The notes below the pieces were generated by a model that was not told the origin of the DNA, searched no databases, and was given only the letters and a program-made list of their open reading frames with translations. Positions 1 to 8,407 of a stretch of 64,000 nucleotides of DNA are shown here, piece by piece. The first letter of the stretch is position 1; the number at the start of each line of letters is the position of its first letter. Source of the stretch: Desulfomonile tiedjei (GTDB taxonomy: Bacteria; Desulfobacterota; Desulfomonilia; Desulfomonilales; Desulfomonilaceae); contig JACRDG010000104.1 in the NCBI GenBank assembly GCA_016218715.1, positions 1-64,000 of the forward strand. The letters are read 5' to 3'. A program made the translations under genes and the position numbers.

Positions 1-489
1 ATTGTGAATGTCTTTCCCCGGCTGACGGTCTTCGAAAACGTCCAGGCAGCCGTGCTTGCCCATCAGGGAAAGACGTTCAACCTCCTTTCACCCGCCCGCA
101 GGCTGGCCGTGCAGGAGACGACGGAAATCCTGGAAAGTGTGGGCCTGTGCCCTGCCGCTGACCGTGTCAGCGGCTCGCTCTCCCACGGGGAGCAGAAAGT
201 CCTGGAGATAGCGATTGCCCTGGGAAACGACCCGGAGCTTCTCATCCTGGACGAACCTACAGCCGGCATGTCACCTGAAGAGACCTTCGCGACCATCGCA
301 CAGATCAACCGATTGACCTCTCAGCGCGGGCTGACTATTCTGTTCTGTGAGCATGATATGGAGCTGGTCTTCTCCATAGCCGATCAAATCATGGTTATGC
401 ATCAGGGAGTCTCGATCATCCAGGCGTCCCCCTCTGAAGTCAAACAGAACGAAGAGGTCCGAACGGCTTACCTGGGAGGCCCACAGTGA
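1..489 (+). CDS. livG: Branched-chain amino acid ABC transporter ATP-binding protein LivG, 3' part (cut by window edge)
   Basis: C-terminal two thirds of a LIV-type ABC ATPase; the frame is open to base 1, so the Walker A region and the true start lie outside the window. Visible are the Q-loop-side helical region (VFENVQAAV), the ABC signature LSHGEQKVLEIA, Walker B LLILDEPTAG and the switch histidine in EHDMELVF, ending in the LivG-like tail AYLGGPQ. It would energise uptake of branched-chain amino acids or related compounds at the inner membrane. The stop overlaps the start of the next ATPase gene, so both are in one operon whose permease genes should lie upstream. LivG rather than LivF is chosen because of the gene order and the TRTFQ-type downstream segment NVFPRLTVFENV. 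Confidence 0.9.
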   Translation: MVNVFPRLTVFENVQAAVLAHQGKTFNLLSPARRLAVQETTEILESVGLCPAADRVSGSLSHGEQKVLEIAIALGNDPELLILDEPTAGMSPEETFATIAQINRLTSQRGLTILFCEHDMELVFSIADQIMVMHQGVSIIQASPSEVKQNEEVRTAYLGGPQ

Positions 490-1187
490 TGCTCGAGGTG
501 AAATCCGTCCACACGTATTACGGGCTCAGCCACATTCTGTTCGGGGTATCGCTCACTGTGGCCGGCGGCGAGATTGTCTGCATCCTGGGGAGAAACGGAG
601 CCGGCAAGAGCACGATCATGAGGAGTATTATGGGATTGACTCCGCCGCGGCAGGGGTCGATCGTGTTCAAAGGGCAAGATATCGCCGGCAAGAAACCCCA
701 TCTCGTCGCTCGAATGGGAATGGGTTATGTGCCTGACGATCGCCGCGTCTTCGCGGACCTGTCCGTGGACGAGAACCTCGAGATATCAGAGAGAAAAGCT
801 CGGAACCTCTCGCCATGGACCAGAGAAAGGGTCTATCAGTTTTTTCCTCCGTTGAAACGCATCGATTCCCGCAGAGCCGGGTTCCTCAGCGGAGGAGAGC
901 AGCAGATGTTGACCATCGCACGCGCGCTGATGACGAATCCCGAGTTCTTGCTACTGGACGAGCCGACGGAAGGCCTGGCGCCTATCATCGTCGGCATGCT
1001 GGAAGAGCAGATCCTGGCACTCAAAGAGGCAGGCTTGACGGTTCTCCTGGCCGAGCAGAATCAGCGGACCGCCCTGAGATTGAGCGATCGCGGGTACATC
1101 ATCGATAACGGCGTGATCCGCTATCATGGGGGTATCGAAGAATTACGCGAGAATGAAGAACTCCGCCGCAAGTACTTGCTCGTGTAG
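489..1187 (+). CDS. livF: Branched-chain amino acid ABC transporter ATP-binding protein LivF
   Basis: Complete 232-residue ABC ATPase, the normal LivF length. Walker A is GRNGAGKST near residue 36, the signature is LSGGEQQML, Walker B is FLLLDEPTEGLAP and the switch region is LLAEQN, where LivF proteins carry Gln/Asn-rich LxEQN instead of the usual His. The ATG at 489 overlaps the livG stop as TGATG and has GGGAGG nine bases upstream; a GTG three bases earlier is also possible. It forms the second ATPase of the LIV complex. Nothing that looks like the rest of this operon follows: the next gene is a DedA protein after 169 bases. Confidence 0.92.
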   Translation: MLEVKSVHTYYGLSHILFGVSLTVAGGEIVCILGRNGAGKSTIMRSIMGLTPPRQGSIVFKGQDIAGKKPHLVARMGMGYVPDDRRVFADLSVDENLEISERKARNLSPWTRERVYQFFPPLKRIDSRRAGFLSGGEQQMLTIARALMTNPEFLLLDEPTEGLAPIIVGMLEEQILALKEAGLTVLLAEQNQRTALRLSDRGYIIDNGVIRYHGGIEELRENEELRRKYLLV

Positions 1188-1356
1188 GTTACTGCATGGT
1201 GAGCCCAAGATCGGTGGAAATGCGGGACGCTCAGCGGACGGCACGCGACCGTCCCAACATGATGGCAGCGCAGGTTGGTTTTGAATTGAATTCGGCTCCG
1301 GAACGTTGTACAACCCCGGGCCGATGACGAGCTTATTCTACTCAGAGAGGTAGCGC

Positions 1357-1983
1357 ATGGTTGAGAAGTTGGCGATATACTTCACTTATATCATCGAGCA
1401 GTTAGGCTATTTCGGCGCAGGTTTTCTCATGGCGCTGGAGAGCATGGTCGCTCCGGTACCTAGTGAGCTGGTAATGCCCTTCGTAGGATTCCTGGCCGCG
1501 GAGGGGAAATTCTCCCTCGGCCTCGCGATCCTCGTCACATCGGTTGGTTCCGTTATCGGTTCGCTGATCTCCTATTACATGGGCTATCTTGGCGGGAGGC
1601 CTCTCGTGCTGAAAGTGGGCCGTTACCTTCTCCTGAATCGGGAACATCTGGAGTGGACGGAACGATGGTTCGAGCGCAACGGCTCCTGGACTATCTTCGT
1701 GAGCCGTTTTATTCCGGTGGTTCGGCACCTCATTTCCATTCCTGCGGGTCTGGGCCGGATGCGGCTCTTTCCCTTCTGCCTGTACACCCTCATCGGCGCG
1801 ACCATGTGGAACACCTTTCTGTTGATGTGTGGGTACAAGCTGCGACAGAACTGGACGCTGGTCCAGCAATACTCCCACGAACTGGATCTGATAGTGGCTG
1901 CGGTACTGGCGGTGTGCGGCGTCTGGCTTGCCATCATGCACGTGCGACGGGCCAGAGGACTGGTTTCTCCGCCCGCTGAATGA
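1357..1983 (+). CDS. DedA family (SNARE-associated/VTT domain) inner membrane protein
   Basis: 208 residues with several hydrophobic segments and the DedA hallmarks: an N-terminal half with the acidic-containing motif ALESMVAPVPSELVMPFVGFLA and a second motif with the conserved arginine region FVSRFIPVVRHLISIPAG. DedA/VTT proteins are inner-membrane transporters implicated in undecaprenyl phosphate or phospholipid flipping and proton-dependent envelope homeostasis; the substrate cannot be read from sequence. The ATG is preceded by GAGAGGT six bases upstream. It stands alone between livF and the hydrolase gene, all on the plus strand. Confidence 0.9.
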   Translation: MVEKLAIYFTYIIEQLGYFGAGFLMALESMVAPVPSELVMPFVGFLAAEGKFSLGLAILVTSVGSVIGSLISYYMGYLGGRPLVLKVGRYLLLNREHLEWTERWFERNGSWTIFVSRFIPVVRHLISIPAGLGRMRLFPFCLYTLIGATMWNTFLLMCGYKLRQNWTLVQQYSHELDLIVAAVLAVCGVWLAIMHVRRARGLVSPPAE

Positions 1984-2088
1984 CGGCGGGAGAGAGTTGC
2001 AAAGACGATTCCCCGTCCGAGTCTCCTCGAGGACGGTTGACTGACTAGCCAACGAGCATCCTTGCACAGGGTTTTAGGTGACCGCTGC

Positions 2089-3012
2089 ATGTCCGGCGTC
2101 GAAATTCTACCTGACCTGTTCTTCTTCCAGCGAGGATATCTGAACGGGAATCATTTCGTCTATCGAAATGAAGAGCCGATCCTCATCGACACTGCCTACA
2201 AGGCAGACTTCGAGATTACCGAGAGAATCATCGCCCGGGTCGGCGTTGACCTTGGCCGCGTCCGCCTCATTGTCAACACCCATTGTCATTGCGACCACGT
2301 CGGAGGGAATCGGACTATACAGGAGAGGTCCGGCTGCGACATTGCGATGCACAAGATCGGGAAGCATTTCATCGACACGCGAGACGATTGGGCCACGTGG
2401 TGGCGTTACTACGTGCAGGAGGCGGATTTCTTCACCTGTACGCAGGCGTTCGAAGACGGAGACTCGATTTCTGTCGGCCCCCACGAGTTTCAGGTCATCT
2501 ACACACCCGGCCATTCAGCCGACGGAATTGTGCTCTACCATCGTGAGGCCAAGATCCTGCTTTCATCCGACACGCTGTGGGAACACGACATGGCAGCTCT
2601 GACCATGCGGGTTGAGGGGAGCAGGGCGGTATTCTCGCTACTGGAGTCGCTCGAAAGGCTGCGAGGCCTCGACGTCCGGATGATCTATCCCGGACACGGT
2701 GCACCATTCACCGGCCTGGACGCTGCGGTGCGCAAGGCTGTCAGACGACTCGAAGGATATCTGGAAGACGGAACCAGAATCGGGGACGATCAGCTGAAGA
2801 AGATCATCGTCTACACCCTGATGATGAAACGAGGGGCGAATGAGGAGACCTTTTTCGACTACCTGATGACCACCCCATGGTTCGTAGAGACCATCGATCT
2901 TTATTTCCGCAAGGAATACCGCACCAAGTACGATCACATCATGAAAGGGTTTCTCCGAAAGGGGATCGTCAAGAGAGAGCACGGACGGGTCTTCACCACG
3001 GTGACCCCCTGA
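2089..3012 (+). CDS. Metallo-beta-lactamase-fold hydrolase
   Basis: 307-residue MBL-fold protein. The metal-binding motif is NTHCHCDHVGGN, followed by YTPGHSADGIVLY (third His), the Asp in LLSSDTLWEHD and the final His in IYPGHGAPF, so all expected zinc ligands are present. About 90 C-terminal residues form a helical extension (YFRKEYRTKYDHIMKGFLRKGIV) that looks like a winged-helix-type tail seen in LACTB2/glyoxalase II-like MBL proteins. The substrate is unknown. A TTG nine codons earlier is possible, but ATG 2089 has AGGTG eight bases upstream. The gene converges on the liv binding-protein gene, with a perfect stem-loop between the two. Confidence 0.88.
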   Translation: MSGVEILPDLFFFQRGYLNGNHFVYRNEEPILIDTAYKADFEITERIIARVGVDLGRVRLIVNTHCHCDHVGGNRTIQERSGCDIAMHKIGKHFIDTRDDWATWWRYYVQEADFFTCTQAFEDGDSISVGPHEFQVIYTPGHSADGIVLYHREAKILLSSDTLWEHDMAALTMRVEGSRAVFSLLESLERLRGLDVRMIYPGHGAPFTGLDAAVRKAVRRLEGYLEDGTRIGDDQLKKIIVYTLMMKRGANEETFFDYLMTTPWFVETIDLYFRKEYRTKYDHIMKGFLRKGIVKREHGRVFTTVTP

Positions 3013-3076
3013 AACAAGTACTTGGTTGACCGCGCGGTTGTGGATCGTGCAGGTTCGGACACAGGCTGGGGCGGAT

Positions 3077-3101
3077 GCCAGCGGGGCTTTCACCCGCTGG
3101 C
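3077..3101. terminator. Stem-loop between convergent genes
   Basis: Perfect 9-bp inverted repeat (GCCAGCGGG / CCCGCTGGC) with a 7-base loop, in the 129-base gap between the MBL hydrolase (plus) and the liv binding protein (minus). There is no T-run on either side, so it may act as a bidirectional 3'-end hairpin and not as a classical intrinsic terminator. Confidence 0.55.
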
Positions 3102-3141
3102 GCTACCCGTCTCGTAATTCTCGACTTTGAAAGAATCTGGC

Positions 3142-4305
3142 CTACTTCGCCAGATGCCATTTCCCTTTGTCGATGCCGACGATGATCATCGAATCCGTAC
3201 CCAGCCCGTTATGGTCCTCGGGCGTCAAATTATAAATACCGCTGATACCGACGTAATCCTTGGTCTGTTCGATGGCCTCACGCAGCTTCTCGGGATCGGT
3301 CCCCGCCTTTTTCATGGCATTGGCGACGATGTAGATGGCGTCCCAGGCATACCCGGAATGCGCGTTGATGGGGAACTGTTTGTCGTGATGGTACACATCG
3401 TTGTACAGGTGGATGAAGTCCTTGATCACTTTCTTCTGGGGGTCGGTGTCGGGGAGCTGCTCCCATGCCATCAACTTGGTAGAAGGCATCTTGTTCCCGT
3501 CCGAGGCGGCTCCCGCCAGTTCGACGTACTTCGGGTCGGGCAATCCGTGGCACTGGAAGAGCGGGGTCTGAATGTTCAACTGCTTGACGTTCTTGGCTAC
3601 GATGGCCCCTGCGGGTCCGATCGTCCAGCAGACGATCCCTTCAGGCTTTGCCGCAGAGATCTTGGAAAGCTGCGCGGTCATGTCCGTGTCCTTCGGGTTG
3701 AAGGATTCATCAGCCACGATGGTCAGCCCGAACTTCGGAGCGAGTTTTTCCAGCCACCCCTTGCCGTCCTTGCCGAATCCGTCGGAAGCAGTAATCAGGG
3801 CGATCTTCTTGACGTTGTTCTTCTGGAGGTGTCCGTACAGGGTCTCCACGGCGACGGAGCTGCGCTGAGGCGACTTGAAGACCCACTTGAACGTCCCTAG
3901 CGGACCGCCTCCCATGATGACCGGATCTCCTCCGACGCACATGAAAGTCGGGACCCCTGCTTCTTCGATCAGCTTCTTCACCGCCATCCCGAGGTCGGTT
4001 CGGTCAGGGCCTATGATCGCTGCCACCTTGTCCACATTGATGAATTTCTTGGCCACCATGACCGCCTTGGTGGGCTCGGATTCCGTGTCTCCAAGTACCA
4101 GCTCGATCGGTCGGCCGTTGATGCCCCCTTCCTTGTTGATCTTTTCTACAACCATCTCGGTGACGAGTTTGGTGGGAGTGCCGATTGCGGCTGCCGGCCC
4201 GGACAAGGAATAGAAAGCGCCGATCTTGATGGGCTCGGCAGCGTTGGCAATGCTCACACTCAGGAGTAGCAATCCTGCCAAAAGGAATGCTCCAAATCTT
4301 TTCAT
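3142..4305 (-). CDS. Branched-chain amino acid ABC transporter substrate-binding protein (LivJ/LivK type)
   Basis: 387-residue periplasmic binding protein. The Sec signal peptide is MKRFGAFLLAGLLLLSVSI with a likely cut after ANA, then the family start EPIKIGAFYSLSGPAAAIG and the internal GRPIELVLGDTESEP segment typical of the Peripla_BP_6 family. The start at 4305 is fixed by AAGGAGG seven bases upstream; the frame remains open further 5' but without signal-peptide character. It lies downstream of livH-livMG-livF on the same strand, separated from livF by 279 bases, an arrangement that lets the binding protein be made in larger amounts. Ligand specificity is not known: LIV, aromatic compounds, amides and urea are all carried by this family. 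Confidence 0.93.
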   Translation of the reverse strand: MKRFGAFLLAGLLLLSVSIANAAEPIKIGAFYSLSGPAAAIGTPTKLVTEMVVEKINKEGGINGRPIELVLGDTESEPTKAVMVAKKFINVDKVAAIIGPDRTDLGMAVKKLIEEAGVPTFMCVGGDPVIMGGGPLGTFKWVFKSPQRSSVAVETLYGHLQKNNVKKIALITASDGFGKDGKGWLEKLAPKFGLTIVADESFNPKDTDMTAQLSKISAAKPEGIVCWTIGPAGAIVAKNVKQLNIQTPLFQCHGLPDPKYVELAGAASDGNKMPSTKLMAWEQLPDTDPQKKVIKDFIHLYNDVYHHDKQFPINAHSGYAWDAIYIVANAMKKAGTDPEKLREAIEQTKDYVGISGIYNLTPEDHNGLGTDSMIIVGIDKGKWHLAK

Positions 4306-4488
4306 CGCGACCTCCTTGAATCCCCGCATGTCGCGGGCCGAATGGACACAAGGCATAACGCCCTGGTTTGCTGTTATGTACCGCGGCACAAGGCAGGGGC
4401 CCTTGCCCAGCTGTTCTGAGACGTCACCCGCAGCCAGCGTCCCTCCCCCCTTTCTTGCCGAGTGCAGCGCCTCCATGTAAGGTGTCCA

Positions 4489-4514
4489 AGTGAGAGCGAA
4501 ACAGCGGTCTCACT
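4489..4514. repeat. Inverted repeat between livF and the binding-protein gene
   Basis: AGTGAGA and TCTCACT form a perfect 7-bp inverted repeat around a 12-base loop, in the 279-base spacer between livF (4585) and the binding-protein start (4305). On the transcript of the minus operon this hairpin would fall between the two genes and could stabilise or separate the 3' message. No T-run is present. Confidence 0.4.
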
Positions 4515-4584
4515 CAGTTGCAACCGAAATCCCCAGGTGAAACCTCGACAGTAAAGAGTCGGCGGCTGCTCCGCGGCAAAGGCA

Positions 4585-5310
4585 TCACCCGGTCACCTGT
4601 TGCCCCAGGAACGCACTGCGGACCCGGTGGTCTTGCATGAGAGCGGAGGCTTCGCCGCACAGCGTCAAACGCCCGGTTTCAAGAACGTACGCTCGATCCG
4701 AAATGGCCAAAGCTCCCAATGCATTTTGCTCGACCAACAGGATGGTCCGTCCTTCCTGCTTAAATTCCTTAATGATACGAAAGATTTCACGCACAACCAG
4801 TGGAGCCAACCCCAGTGATGGCTCGTCCAGCAGCAACAGACGAGGATTCGCCATGAGGCCTCGGCCGATCGCGACCATCTGCTGCTCACCTCCCGACAAG
4901 GTGCCGGCCAACTGTTTGCGCCGGTTGCTCAGCGGGGGAAAACGGTCGTAGATCGCTTCCATCTCTCGCTTCAGGTCCGCGGCACTCATGCGTGACGCCC
5001 TGAGGTACGCGCCCATCTCAAGGTTTTCCTCGACGGTCATGGGACCGAAGAGTTGCCGATTCTCGGGTACCTGTACGATACCCAACCTGACCCGCGCCTG
5101 AGATGCCGCGCGCGAGACATCCCTACCCTCGAAGGAGACGATCCCTGACCAGTCAGGATGCACAGCGGAGATGCAATTGAGCAGCGTCGTCTTGCCCGCT
5201 CCGTTCGCGCCGATCAGGCAGACGATCTCTCCCGCCCGCACCTCCAGAGAAACACTTTTCAGCGCCCGATTACCGCGATAGTAAGCCTCGAGGTTCTCTA
5301 CCCTGAGCAT
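4585..5310 (-). CDS. livF: Branched-chain amino acid ABC transporter ATP-binding protein LivF
   Basis: 241-residue ABC ATPase with Walker A GANGAGKTT, signature LSGGEQQMVAIGR, Walker B LLLLDEPSLGLAP and the LivF-type switch LLVEQNALGAL. The start codon follows the stop of the fused livM-livG gene with no spacer, so it is translated from the same message and provides the second nucleotide-binding domain. It is only moderately similar to the LivF at 489-1187, so the two liv systems are distinct paralogues and not a recent local duplication. Confidence 0.94.
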   Translation of the reverse strand: MLRVENLEAYYRGNRALKSVSLEVRAGEIVCLIGANGAGKTTLLNCISAVHPDWSGIVSFEGRDVSRAASQARVRLGIVQVPENRQLFGPMTVEENLEMGAYLRASRMSAADLKREMEAIYDRFPPLSNRRKQLAGTLSGGEQQMVAIGRGLMANPRLLLLDEPSLGLAPLVVREIFRIIKEFKQEGRTILLVEQNALGALAISDRAYVLETGRLTLCGEASALMQDHRVRSAFLGQQVTG

Positions 5311-7143
5311 CTACGCCACGCTTCCCAGGTATGCCGACTGTACTTGTTTATCCTCTTGGACCTCTTGAGGAGTACCCTCTGCGATCTTCCTGCCATAATT
5401 GAGGACAACGACCCTGTCCGATACTCCCATGACCAGATTCATGTCGTGTTCGACGAGAAGCACCGAAACTCCCTGAGATCGCATGCGATCGATGAGGCTC
5501 GCAATCGCAAGCGATTCGGTCATATTGAGGCCGGCAACCGGCTCGTCCAGGAGCACGATCGACGGGCTCGGCACCAGGGCTCGTGCCATCTCGAGGCGTT
5601 TTTGCTGGCCGAAGGAGAGGCTCGCCGCAGGAGCATGCGCTTTGTCCTCCAGACTGAAGAAGGTTAGCATCTCCCACGCCTTCTGTTCAATGAGGTCCTC
5701 CTCTTTCTTGAACCCCGGCAGCCGAAACATGGAACGGAAGAATTCGTTGTGGGTCCCGGCATGCATCCCGACCATGACGTTTTCGAGAACCGTCATGTTG
5801 TCGAAGATCTGTACGTTCTGGAATGTTCGGGTCAGTCCCATTTCCGCAAGGCGGTACGGCCGCAGCCCGGTGATCTGGTTCTGTCGGAAGCGAATCGTGC
5901 CTCCGTAAGGGCGGTAGATCCCAGAGATGAGGTTGATCATGGTGGTCTTGCCGGCTCCGTTGGGGCCGATCAGCGCGGTGACGGACCCGGTGGGGACTTC
6001 GAAAGAGACTTTTGCCAAGGCAGTCAATCCGCCGAAGCTCATGTGCAGGTCTCGAATCCCGAGAATCGGCTCTGCCGCGAGTCGTCGTGTTCTCCCGCCG
6101 ATATCACCAGATCCGTGCGAAGGCTCGATTGCCGCGACGGCCGGCTGGACGGCTTCCTCCGCCTCGGCCTCCGATCCTCTCCGCTGCCGGCTCTCCCGCT
6201 TGGCCAGGACTTTGTTCCGCAGCGCAACGACAACCCCCTCGGGCAGGAAGATCAGTATGAGCACGAAAATAAGACCGTAAAAGATGTCTTTGTACTCGTC
6301 GAAGAAATGGAGGACATTCGGCAGAGAGGTCAAGAAACTCGTGCCAAACAAGACCCCCCAGATGCTCCCCATTCCGCCGACGATGACCATGGTGACTAGC
6401 TCGATGGAAAAGAAGACATCAAAGGTTTTCGGGCTGATAAAGCCGAGGTAATGCGCATGGAGGCTCCCGGCCAGCGATGCGTACACCGCGCTAAGGATGA
6501 AAACCTTCACCTTGTAGCTCTTGATCCGCACACCCAGACAGGCCGCTGCCACTTCGCTCCCGTGCAGGGCGCGTAACCCGCGACCTGCTCTGGAAGCTAC
6601 CAGGTTGAGCGCCACCAGAATCGCGATGAATGCAACCGACCAGATCAAGAAGTACATTTTCATGTCTGAATCGAAGGCCCACTGGCCGACGCTCAGACTC
6701 GGTATCCCGGGAAAGCCGGACGGTCCTCCCGTCAACTGGTCCCACTGCACGATGACGATATTGACGATCAGATTGAATCCGAGGGTGGCCATGACCAGAT
6801 AATGGCCGTGAAGCTTCAATGTAGGAATGCCGATCAGCAGAGCCACCGCGGCCGTAACGGCGACCGCGATTGCCATGGCCAACCAGGGCGACACCTGATA
6901 CGTCACGGTGAGGATGCCGGAAAAATAAGCACCCAAACCGTAGAACGCGGCATGGCCGAGGGAGATCTGCCCAGCAAAACCAATCAACAGGTTCAGTCCC
7001 ACCACAATGATGGTGTTGAGCCCGATGATGTTGGCGACGTTGAGATAGTACGGGTTCGGGATCAGTATGGGAAACAGAACGATTGCCGCCGCCAACGCTG
7101 CCAGGCCAAGCATCGTGTTGCTGCGTGCGAATCTCCCGGCCAC
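5311..7143 (-). CDS. Fused LivM permease - LivG ATPase of a branched-chain amino acid ABC transporter
   Basis: 610 residues combining two proteins that are usually separate. Residues 1-310 are a LivM permease: many hydrophobic segments, the GQISLGHAAFYGLGAY motif near 58-73 and the EAA-like cytoplasmic loop SEVAAACLGVRIKSYKVKVF near 196-215. Residues 311-358 are a charged, Ala/Glu-rich linker. Residues 359-610 are a LivG ATPase: Walker A GPNGAGKT (393-400), signature LSFGQQKRLEMARAL, Walker B IVLLDEPVAGL, switch EHDMNLV. There is no stop or frameshift at the junction. It abuts livH upstream and livF downstream without spacers. Similar fusions are known in some liv systems, and fusion fixes one ATPase to one permease subunit. 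Confidence 0.93.
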   Translation of the reverse strand: MAGRFARSNTMLGLAALAAAIVLFPILIPNPYYLNVANIIGLNTIIVVGLNLLIGFAGQISLGHAAFYGLGAYFSGILTVTYQVSPWLAMAIAVAVTAAVALLIGIPTLKLHGHYLVMATLGFNLIVNIVIVQWDQLTGGPSGFPGIPSLSVGQWAFDSDMKMYFLIWSVAFIAILVALNLVASRAGRGLRALHGSEVAAACLGVRIKSYKVKVFILSAVYASLAGSLHAHYLGFISPKTFDVFFSIELVTMVIVGGMGSIWGVLFGTSFLTSLPNVLHFFDEYKDIFYGLIFVLILIFLPEGVVVALRNKVLAKRESRQRRGSEAEAEEAVQPAVAAIEPSHGSGDIGGRTRRLAAEPILGIRDLHMSFGGLTALAKVSFEVPTGSVTALIGPNGAGKTTMINLISGIYRPYGGTIRFRQNQITGLRPYRLAEMGLTRTFQNVQIFDNMTVLENVMVGMHAGTHNEFFRSMFRLPGFKKEEDLIEQKAWEMLTFFSLEDKAHAPAASLSFGQQKRLEMARALVPSPSIVLLDEPVAGLNMTESLAIASLIDRMRSQGVSVLLVEHDMNLVMGVSDRVVVLNYGRKIAEGTPQEVQEDKQVQSAYLGSVA

Positions 7144-8028
7144 TCAGACCCGCTCCTTTTCACCGTAGCCTAGAATACCGCTCGGTTTGACAAAGAGAAC
7201 CGCTACGAGGATGGTGAAGGCTATCACGTCCTTGTACGCTGATGAGATCATACCGGCCCCCAGCGATTCCAGGACCCCGAGAGTCAGGCCCCCGATCACG
7301 GCTCCCACGCTGTTGCCGTACCCGCCGAGGACCGCCGCGGCAAAACCTTTCAGGCCAAGCATGACCCCGATGTCGTACGACAGCGTGGTGATCGGAACGA
7401 TGATTATTCCGGCAACTGCTCCCAATGCCCCGCTCAAGGCAAAAGAGAACTGGATCATCCGGTTGACGTTCACCCCCATCAGCGCGGCCGCCCGCGAGTT
7501 AAAGGATGTGGCCCGCATGGCTTTGCCGACCCGGGTTCGGGTGAAGAAAAGATGGAGCAAGATTACCACGATGAGGGTGATACTGAGAATCCAGAGGCTC
7601 TGAGGCAGCACCGCAGCCCGGAAAATGATGAGCGGGCTCTCGGACGAGAAATGGGGAAGCGCCATCTGATTCTTGCCCCAGAGGATCTTGAACGTCCCCC
7701 GCATGAGGATGGACACGCCGATGGTTATGAATATCAGGATGATTACGGCACGTGACTTTGCCGGGCGTATCGCGAACCGCTCCACCAACGCTCCGACACC
7801 CGCAACCACGAGGACTGCCACGGCAAACGCCAGCACCAGCGGCAAACCCATCCCGAGGAGGAAGGTGTACATCATCAGTCCTCCGAGCGAGACGAAATCG
7901 ACCTGGGTGAAATTCACGATCCCCGTGGCGTTGTGAATAATGCAGAAACCCAGCGCAATCAGCGCATAAATGCTGCCGGTAGTGAGTCCGGAGACGATGA
8001 ACTGGGCCATTTGGTCTCCGATAGACAT
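7144..8028 (-). CDS. livH: Branched-chain amino acid ABC transporter permease LivH
   Basis: 294-residue hydrophobic permease with the LivH N-terminus (FIVSGLTTGSIYALIALGFCIIHNATGIVNF) and the C-terminal pattern GLKGFAAAVLGGYGNSVGAVIGG. It forms the membrane channel with LivM. It is the first gene of the minus-strand liv operon; AAAGGATC lies six bases before the ATG. A 21-bp palindrome with an outer inverted repeat begins about 23 bases upstream of the start, a likely regulatory site. Confidence 0.94.
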   Translation of the reverse strand: MSIGDQMAQFIVSGLTTGSIYALIALGFCIIHNATGIVNFTQVDFVSLGGLMMYTFLLGMGLPLVLAFAVAVLVVAGVGALVERFAIRPAKSRAVIILIFITIGVSILMRGTFKILWGKNQMALPHFSSESPLIIFRAAVLPQSLWILSITLIVVILLHLFFTRTRVGKAMRATSFNSRAAALMGVNVNRMIQFSFALSGALGAVAGIIIVPITTLSYDIGVMLGLKGFAAAVLGGYGNSVGAVIGGLTLGVLESLGAGMISSAYKDVIAFTILVAVLFVKPSGILGYGEKERV

Positions 8029-8050
8029 GGGATCCTTTCAGGAAGAGGTC

Positions 8051-8088
8051 GGCTCAACCGCGTTCGCTGTCGGACAGCGAACAGAGCC
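8051..8088. promoter_or_regulatory. Palindromic operator or leader hairpin upstream of livH
   Basis: GTTCGCTGTC (8062-8071), one G, then GACAGCGAAC (8073-8082) form a perfect 10-bp-arm palindrome; GGCTC (8051-8055) and GAGCC (8084-8088) add an outer pair. It ends 23 bases before the region next to the livH start, so it lies in the promoter or in the untranslated leader. A dimeric repressor site or a leader hairpin that masks translation are both possible. Confidence 0.5.
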
Positions 8089-8327
8089 GAAAGGTTTTCG
8101 TCGTTGGAAGGCTGACTTGTATCAGTCTCTGGTTTAACCTATTTTGGCCGGTCAGTCCATACGATTTCGCGGCTATCCGATGAACGCGGCCAGAGATCCT
8201 TGGCAACCACTACAAGGCAAGTCAATGAGGAGAGAGGAGGTTAGGCTGTGCAGTCGTTCAGCTCAGGAGCGAGGTGCGATTGTGCCCGGCCGAACTGGTT
8301 TCCGGTGACTCACGACCAGTTGCTTTC

Positions 8328-8387
8328 AAAGAGCTAATCTTGGGAGAATCTCGTTGAACAGAAGGTCCCCCCAAGATTATTCTCTTT
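8328..8387 (-). terminator. Long imperfect hairpin downstream of the exported-protein gene
   Basis: Arms AAAGAGCTAATCTTGGG (8328-8344) and CCCAAGATTATTCTCTTT (8370-8387) are complementary apart from one inserted base and one mismatch, with a 25-base loop. It starts 20 bases beyond the stop of the minus-strand gene ending at 8408 and finishes in a short T-containing run, so it is a candidate terminator for that gene. Confidence 0.55.
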
Positions 8388-8407
8388 GGATTGTGACTTG
8401 CTTGGTA

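Larger units (their letters stand above)
8029..8407. other. Intergenic region upstream of livH
   Basis: 379 bases without a supported gene. It holds the livH ribosome binding site, a palindrome at 8051-8088 and a long inverted repeat at 8328-8387 near the end of the exported-protein gene. I see no ORF with a credible start or composition between them. Confidence 0.6.

Noticed and set aside
1-5310. Two livF copies as a recent tandem duplication
   Set aside because: The two proteins differ through most of their length and sit in operons of different architecture, so they are old paralogues.
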